Positions 59,099 to 64,000 of a stretch of DNA of 64,000 nucleotides are shown one piece after another; the first letter of the stretch is position 1, and each line of letters starts with the position of its first letter. Made by a program: the position numbers and the translations under genes. This DNA is from DSAD01 sp036825155 (GTDB lineage: Bacteria; Desulfobacterota; Desulfomonilia; UBA1062): positions 1 through 64,000 of the forward strand of contig DAISYU010000001.1 in the NCBI GenBank assembly GCA_036825155.1, in the 5' to 3' direction. The notes below the pieces were generated by a model that worked only from the letters and a program-made list of their open reading frames with translations, had not been told where the DNA came from and searched no databases.

Positions 59099-60469
59099 TC
59101 AGATCAAGCCGATCTTTTTCGCTTCGAAGGTCAGCTCGTCCCTGAAATCGGGATGGGAAATGGAGATAAGCTTTTTCGTTCTCTTTTCGATGCTCTCATA
59201 CCTCAGATTTACCGCTCCGTATTCAGTAACGATATATTGCACGTCATTTCGTGAGGTGGTAACAATCGTGCCGGCAGGAAAAGTGGGCACGATCTTGCTG
59301 TGGAGCGTCCCTGCCTTGTTGGTATAGGATGATTTCAGGGCAATGATGCTCTTTCCCCCGTTTGATTTCCTGGCACCGTGTACAAAGTTTACCTGGCCCC
59401 CGGAACCGCTGTACTGCTTGGTGCCGATGGATTCGGCAGCAACCTGTCCGGTCAGATCGATCATCAAGGCGGTGTTGACAGAGATGAGATTGTCATTCAT
59501 TGCGATGATGTCCGGGTTATTGACCCACCCGATCTCCTTGAAGTAGAAGTCATCATTCCTGTTGATGAAATCGTAGAATTCCTGCGTGCCCACTGCAAAG
59601 GCGGATACGATCTTCCCCGGCATGAAGGTCTTCTTCGATCCGTTGATGACACCTTTCTTCATCAGCTCCATGACAGATGGTGTGACGATCTCGGAATGCA
59701 TGCCCAGATCATTCTTGTCGAGCAGCAGGTGTCCTATGGCATTGGCAAGACCGCCGAACCCGATCTGGATCGTAGCGCCGTCGGGAATAAGGTCGGCGAT
59801 GTATTCTGCCATGGTCTTCTCGGTTTGAGAGATCGGTATCTCAGGAAGGGCAAATATGGGGGCATGGTTCTCGATAATATGGTCCACCTCTGATACGTGG
59901 ATCTTGAAATCATCGCTTGCAAGCCACGGTGTGTTCTGATTCACCTCGGCTACTACCACGTCACTGCGACGGATACATTCTTCATTCGGGCAGAATGAGC
60001 CGAAGCAGGACCTGTTCATATACCCATCCTCATCGGGCGGCGTCGCCATGAAGGCAACCTTGTCAAAGGTCTTGCTTCTGGCAATATCAGGGATTTCGGC
60101 AAGATGAAGCGGGACATAGTGGGCAATCCCCCATTCCATGCAGACCCGTTCCATGGGGCCGACAAACATGGTCTCGATATTAAAGCTCTCTTTATATTCG
60201 GGCTTCATGTATTCATAGAGATCCATTGCATATCCCTGGTAAATGGTGACATTCCTCAATTCAGAGGCGCGCAGGCCGACGGCATTGGCAAATGCCTTGG
60301 GGATACCGGTCCCGCCTCCGATAAAGAGCATATCGTCCGATTGTACCCCGGCTGCGGCTTCCTGAGCAGTGCATAACTTTGCCTGGTACAGTTCCTGCCA
60401 GGATGAGAAATCTCTATCTGAGGGCAATTGTCGAGCTGGTGCGGACTGATTTATATGAACATGCGACAT
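59099..60469 (-). CDS. Acetyl-CoA hydrolase/transferase family CoA-transferase (second copy)
   Basis: A class I CoA-transferase of 456 residues, a paralogue of the one at 30126. Motif IQIGFGGLANAIGHLL and the active-site Glu in MHSEIVTPSV are present, and GTKQYSGSGGQVNFVHGA matches. The two proteins share motifs but are clearly different sequences, so different acid substrates are likely. Strong similarity to 4-hydroxybutyrate or butyryl-CoA transferases. It lies beside a dehydrogenase and an aldehyde/alcohol dehydrogenase fusion. Confidence 0.9.
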   Translation of the reverse strand: MSHVHINQSAPARQLPSDRDFSSWQELYQAKLCTAQEAAAGVQSDDMLFIGGGTGIPKAFANAVGLRASELRNVTIYQGYAMDLYEYMKPEYKESFNIETMFVGPMERVCMEWGIAHYVPLHLAEIPDIARSKTFDKVAFMATPPDEDGYMNRSCFGSFCPNEECIRRSDVVVAEVNQNTPWLASDDFKIHVSEVDHIIENHAPIFALPEIPISQTEKTMAEYIADLIPDGATIQIGFGGLANAIGHLLLDKNDLGMHSEIVTPSVMELMKKGVINGSKKTFMPGKIVSAFAVGTQEFYDFINRNDDFYFKEIGWVNNPDIIAMNDNLISVNTALMIDLTGQVAAESIGTKQYSGSGGQVNFVHGARKSNGGKSIIALKSSYTNKAGTLHSKIVPTFPAGTIVTTSRNDVQYIVTEYGAVNLRYESIEKRTKKLISISHPDFRDELTFEAKKIGLI

Positions 60470-60803
60470 CGTTTCTCTCCATTCGTCGTTGTAGAATACT
60501 ATCTCCTGATGGCACGAGAGTTATCAGCGGTCATCAGCATGCATGCGCAGGGCATATAACAACCTCGTAATATATATGCAACAAGGGAATGCAGTATTCA
60601 GTTATAGTGATGATGTAATGAAACAAGTGAGATTTTTTCCATACAGGTGCATGGCAAATCATGTGGAATGAAATCGATGATGCCCGAGAACTTGAAAAAT
60701 CTGTGAGGGAAATAAAAGGTATCGACTAAGACTCTAATTCGAGCTACTATTCGTTTATAATTTATATGTCTGTGTTGATGATGCAGTTTCAGGAGGTGAT
60801 TCC
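60470..60803. other. Divergent intergenic region
   Basis: About 330 bases, AT-rich, between the CoA-transferase (leftward) and the short-chain dehydrogenase (rightward). No gene seen. An AGGAGGTGATT ribosome binding site ends it. Confidence 0.45.
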
Positions 60804-61643
60804 ATGCCGGGTATAAATGATTTCAGGGATAAGGTGGTGGTCATCACCGGGGCGGGTTCCGGCATCGGCCGGGCCACTGCGCTTGCCTTTGCAGACGAGG
60901 GTGCGGATCTTGTCATTGCGGATGTTCACGAGGACAGGCTCAATGATGCGGCGACAGAGATCAGGCAGAGGGGAGCGCGGGTGACCACAAGGGCTGTCGA
61001 TGTTTCGAAAAAGAAACAGGTGAAAGACCTTGCCAGCTTCGTGATCAGTCAAAAGGGCTGTGTGGACATCCTCTACAACAATGCAGGCGTTGCTATCGGT
61101 GCCGACTTTGAAAGTACGAGTCTCAAGGAGTTCGAGTGGATCTTCTCCATCAACTTCTGGGGGATGCTCTACGGCATCAAGGCGTTTTTGCCGTATATGA
61201 TCGAGCGCAGGACCGGCCATATCGTGAATACCTCGAGCGTTGCGGGCCTGTGTGCCACACCGGGGATGTCGGCCTACTGTTCCACAAAATTCGCCATTGC
61301 CGGGCTCGGTGAGTCGCTGCGGGCAGAGCTGAAAAAGTACAATATCGGTGTGAGCACCATCTGTCCCGGGGTGATCGATACCAGGATAGTGGCCGACGGC
61401 TGCCTGCATCTGAAGGACGGCACCCTCGCCACCAATGAGCGGGTCGTGAATTTTTACCGGCGGTTCGGCTGGCCGCCCGAGCGGGTGGCCAAAGCCGTGC
61501 TGAAGGCCGTGAGGAAGAACAGGTCCGTGGTACCGGTGGGGCCCGAGGCGTGGCTCCAGTGGATCGGAAAACGCCTTTCCCAGAGGAACCATGACGCCAC
61601 GGTGGAATTTGTGGGCCGGTTTCTTATGAATGGTAAAAGATAA
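60804..61643 (+). CDS. Short-chain dehydrogenase/reductase (second)
   Basis: An NAD(P)-dependent oxidoreductase of 279 residues. TGAGSGIG (15-22), NNAGVA, NTSSVAG with Ser, and YCSTK (Tyr and Lys) are present. The C-terminal GPEAWLQWIGKRLSQR extension resembles the paralogue at 56170. A strong AGGAGGTGATT site precedes the ATG. It is 69 bases upstream of the aldehyde/alcohol dehydrogenase fusion and likely co-transcribed with it. Confidence 0.9.
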   Translation: MPGINDFRDKVVVITGAGSGIGRATALAFADEGADLVIADVHEDRLNDAATEIRQRGARVTTRAVDVSKKKQVKDLASFVISQKGCVDILYNNAGVAIGADFESTSLKEFEWIFSINFWGMLYGIKAFLPYMIERRTGHIVNTSSVAGLCATPGMSAYCSTKFAIAGLGESLRAELKKYNIGVSTICPGVIDTRIVADGCLHLKDGTLATNERVVNFYRRFGWPPERVAKAVLKAVRKNRSVVPVGPEAWLQWIGKRLSQRNHDATVEFVGRFLMNGKR

Positions 61644-61712
61644 CCGGATTTGTCTGGTATTGGCAGAGACGTATTTGCGTCTCTTTCGTAAAACTTTTTT
61701 GAGGAGGGACCT

Positions 61713-64000
61713 GTGGAGCATTTCAGGATGTATATCGGGGGGGAGTTTGTAGATTCCGTAACGGGCAGGACCAGAGAATCCATTGATCCAGGGACCGGGA
61801 TACCTTTTGCCACTGTCGCATACGGTGATGTGTCGGATGCCGAGGCAGCCATCGATGAGGCGCGCAGGTCCTTTGACTCGGGGGTATGGAGCGGCCTTGA
61901 CCAGGAAGAGCGCTCCAGGGTAATCATGGATTTCTCAGACCGGCTGACGAAATATATCGTGAAGATAGCCTCATACGAATCCATGGACTCGGGAGGTATA
62001 ATCAACAGGACCGGGGCCGAGGTGATGGGGGCATCCATGACGGCGAGGAACCTGGCCTGGTACGCCGCACATGATTTCAAATGGCACGAGGAGGTCCGCG
62101 TCCCTGCATCACTGGCAAGCCCGGGGAGAAATTACATACGCAGGGAACCGGTCGGGGTGTGCGCAGGTATTATCCCCTGGAACTTTCCCTTCGGCATGGC
62201 CATGTGGAAGATACTCCATGCCATTACCATGGGTAATTCCATAGTCTTGAAACCCGCCTCCGATACCCCTGTCAGTGCACTCATTATTGCCGAGGTGATC
62301 GCCGAGAGCAAGATCCCAAAGGGAGTGGTGAACATCGTAACAGGATCAGGAACCGAGGTCGGCGAAGCTCTTTGCAGGAGTGAAAAGGTCGACAAGATCG
62401 CCTTTACCGGCAGCACCGAGGTGGGGAAAAACATCATGAAAATGGGTGCGGACACCATCAAGAAGGTTACGCTGGAGCTCGGTGGTAAATCTGCAAATAT
62501 CATCCTCCCGGATGCCAACATGGAACTCGCCGTGGACGGCGGCCTGTTCGGCACGTTCTTCCATTCAGGCCAGATCTGCGAATCAGGTACCAGAATACTC
62601 GTGCACGAGAATATCTATGAAGAATATGTCGGACGCTTCATAGCAAAGGCTGCTGAGATAAGGATCGGATACCAGCTCGATACCGCAACCCAGATGGGGC
62701 CCCTGGTCAGCGAAATACAGAGGGCAACTACTGAGAAGTATGTGAAGATCGGTCTCGAGGAAGGGGCCTGCCTCGCATACGGTGGGAAGAGGCCTGAGGG
62801 CGATCAATACGCATCCGGCTTTTATTACATGCCCACGGTTTTCACTGATGTTAACAACAGGATGCGCATCGCCCGGGAAGAGATATTCGGCCCGGTGGTG
62901 TGTATCATGCCGTTCAAGGATGATGATGAGGCAGTGTCCATTGCCAATGATTCAATCTACGGACTTGCAGGCGGCGTATTCGGGAACGATATCGGGCGTG
63001 CCGAGAGGATTGCGCACAGGATAAAAACCGGGACCATGTGGATCAATGACTACCATTCCTTTGCCGACCTCATGCCTTTCGGCGGATACAAGCAGAGCGG
63101 CATCGGCAGAGAACTCGGCGGATACGGGCTATCGGAATATACGCAGATAAAACGTGTCCATGTGTGTCCTCATGCGGGTGGAGCCCAGAAGTATACGTTT
63201 CCCATCATGTTCGACTATCCTCAACCATCGGATTCATTCGCGTTTGAAGGTCCAACCAGGGTGATCTCAGGTCCTGACAGCATCATTGCGCTGCAGTATG
63301 AGATCAGCAAACTGAATTGCCGTCGTGCCGTTATCATCACGGACAAGGGGATACGTTCTGCAGGTCTTGTGGACAAGGTGAACAAGGCCCTGGGCAATCT
63401 CTGTATCGGGGTGTTTGACGAGGTGGTGGAGGATTCAGGCTACCTGGTGGTGGACAAGGCAGTAGCGTTCTGCAGAGACGTGGGTGCTGACATCCTCGTG
63501 AGCCTCGGAGGCGGGAGTTCCATCGACACAGCAAAGGCTGTGGCAGTAACCATTACAAACGGGGGGAAGGCTATAGACAACATCTCCATCTACAAACTCG
63601 TGGACCCGCTCATGCCGCATATTGCCATACCCACAACCGCCGGTACCGGGAGCGAGGTGAGCAATATCGCAGTTATCAAGAATGAAGAGATCGGCCGGAA
63701 ATTCAACATTGCAGAGTTCCCCATCGCGCCGAATGTTGCCATACTCGATCCGCACATGACCGTTGGCCTTCCCAGGATGCTCACAGCGGCAACAGGAATG
63801 GATGCACTCTCCCATGCCATCGACGGAATGTGTTCGATCATGAGAAATCCTGTATGTACCGGCCATGGTCTGAATGCTATCCGGATGATCGCGAAATACC
63901 TGCCCGTTGCTGTGGAAGACGGTCATGACGTGCATGCGAGGATGCAGATGCAGATTGCCGCGGCAACTGCTGGATGGGCATTTTCCATTCCATCCACCAT
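61713..64000 (+). CDS. Aldehyde dehydrogenase / iron alcohol dehydrogenase fusion (runs past window end)
   Basis: An open frame without a stop to the end of the window (763 residues seen). It starts at GTG 61713, four bases after GAGGAGGG; an ATG at 61728 is too far from that site. Residues 1-490 are a classical aldehyde dehydrogenase with the catalytic triad Asn157, Glu255 and Cys289 (in PWNFPFG, LELGGKSA and GQICESGTR). From about residue 508 an iron-type alcohol dehydrogenase follows: GGGSSIDTAKAV (about 600), TTAGTGSEVSN and DALSHAID with metal ligands Asp697 and His701. Unlike AdhE, the aldehyde half keeps Glu255, so it should oxidise aldehyde to free acid, not to acyl-CoA. The C-terminus is missing. 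Confidence 0.9.
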   Translation, partial: MEHFRMYIGGEFVDSVTGRTRESIDPGTGIPFATVAYGDVSDAEAAIDEARRSFDSGVWSGLDQEERSRVIMDFSDRLTKYIVKIASYESMDSGGIINRTGAEVMGASMTARNLAWYAAHDFKWHEEVRVPASLASPGRNYIRREPVGVCAGIIPWNFPFGMAMWKILHAITMGNSIVLKPASDTPVSALIIAEVIAESKIPKGVVNIVTGSGTEVGEALCRSEKVDKIAFTGSTEVGKNIMKMGADTIKKVTLELGGKSANIILPDANMELAVDGGLFGTFFHSGQICESGTRILVHENIYEEYVGRFIAKAAEIRIGYQLDTATQMGPLVSEIQRATTEKYVKIGLEEGACLAYGGKRPEGDQYASGFYYMPTVFTDVNNRMRIAREEIFGPVVCIMPFKDDDEAVSIANDSIYGLAGGVFGNDIGRAERIAHRIKTGTMWINDYHSFADLMPFGGYKQSGIGRELGGYGLSEYTQIKRVHVCPHAGGAQKYTFPIMFDYPQPSDSFAFEGPTRVISGPDSIIALQYEISKLNCRRAVIITDKGIRSAGLVDKVNKALGNLCIGVFDEVVEDSGYLVVDKAVAFCRDVGADILVSLGGGSSIDTAKAVAVTITNGGKAIDNISIYKLVDPLMPHIAIPTTAGTGSEVSNIAVIKNEEIGRKFNIAEFPIAPNVAILDPHMTVGLPRMLTAATGMDALSHAIDGMCSIMRNPVCTGHGLNAIRMIAKYLPVAVEDGHDVHARMQMQIAAATAGWAFSIPST

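Noticed and set aside
60789..61721. Minus-strand frame of 310 codons over the short-chain dehydrogenase
   Set aside because: Shadow of a gene with complete catalytic motifs and a perfect ribosome binding site.
1..64000. CRISPR array, rRNA or tRNA genes, prophage
   Set aside because: No regularly spaced direct repeats, rRNA motifs, full tRNA folds or phage structural genes were seen by eye.

Overview
The window looks like a chromosomal contig from a strictly anaerobic member of the former Deltaproteobacteria (Desulfobacterota; a Syntrophia- or Syntrophorhabdia-like organism is my best guess, from gene content only). The signs are moderate GC, many acyl-CoA and beta-oxidation genes each paired with a TetR regulator, two acetyl-CoA-type CoA-transferases, a hybrid cluster protein, a tungstate-type ABC transporter, an iron-dependent alcohol dehydrogenase fusion and an outer-membrane FadL porin. 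No rRNA, tRNA, CRISPR array, phage or complete insertion sequence was found. Two runs of exactly 100 N (9769-9868 and 17651-17750) are scaffold gaps. Both lie beside repeated DNA, and the second is flanked by what looks like an IS end.

Layout. 1-5 kb: a small unknown protein, a lipoprotein, cold-shock gene csp1, release factor 3 (prfC) and an SrkA-like kinase. 5-12 kb: a divergent 3-hydroxyacyl-CoA dehydrogenase and N-terminally extended TetR pair, an unrecognised 572-residue protein, a small basic protein, gap 1, a ferritin-like protein, hbd and csp2. 12-18 kb: a repeat lipoprotein with a peptidoglycan-binding domain, a Sel1-repeat/trypsin-like protease fusion, the ABC-F protein uup and gap 2. 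18-24 kb: three acyl-CoA-type units (membrane protein + TetR; acyl-CoA dehydrogenase; TetR + MaoC-like hydratase + small protein). 24-29 kb: deaD, a YgjP-like metallopeptidase, a PilZ protein, typA/bipA and an acyltransferase. 30-37 kb: a CoA-transferase, a multi-PAS histidine kinase, a serine hydrolase and an iron exporter/ferritin-like protein. 38-45 kb: an alanine/glycine symporter, wtpABC-type tungstate/molybdate uptake and ptsP. 45-51 kb: a nitroreductase, an acyl-CoA ligase, csp3, a second small basic protein, hcp and an atypical response regulator. 52-64 kb: an enoyl-CoA hydratase/hydroxyacyl-CoA dehydrogenase operon, a YSC84 protein, an unknown membrane protein, two short-chain dehydrogenases, fadL, a second CoA-transferase and an aldehyde dehydrogenase/iron alcohol dehydrogenase fusion that runs off the window end.

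How the genes fit together. Uptake (FadL), activation (acyl-CoA ligase, two CoA-transferases), oxidation (acyl-CoA dehydrogenase, hydratases, three hydroxyacyl-CoA dehydrogenases) and alcohol/aldehyde interconversion form a dispersed fatty-acid or short-chain acid programme under separate TetR control. A second theme is cold and translation stress: three csp genes, deaD, typA/bipA, prfC and uup. The most striking regulatory observation is that all three csp genes carry the same promoter architecture (TTGACA, 17 bp, T-rich -10) and the same roughly 165-nt leader with a conserved long-range base-pairing, which I propose as a structured, temperature-responsive RNA leader family. Other points of interest are the response regulator lacking its phosphoacceptor aspartate, a tandemly duplicated two-helix membrane sensor in the histidine kinase, the aldehyde dehydrogenase/alcohol dehydrogenase fusion, a structured leader upstream of the tungstate transporter, and an orphan terminator hinting at a small RNA near 51.6-51.9 kb.
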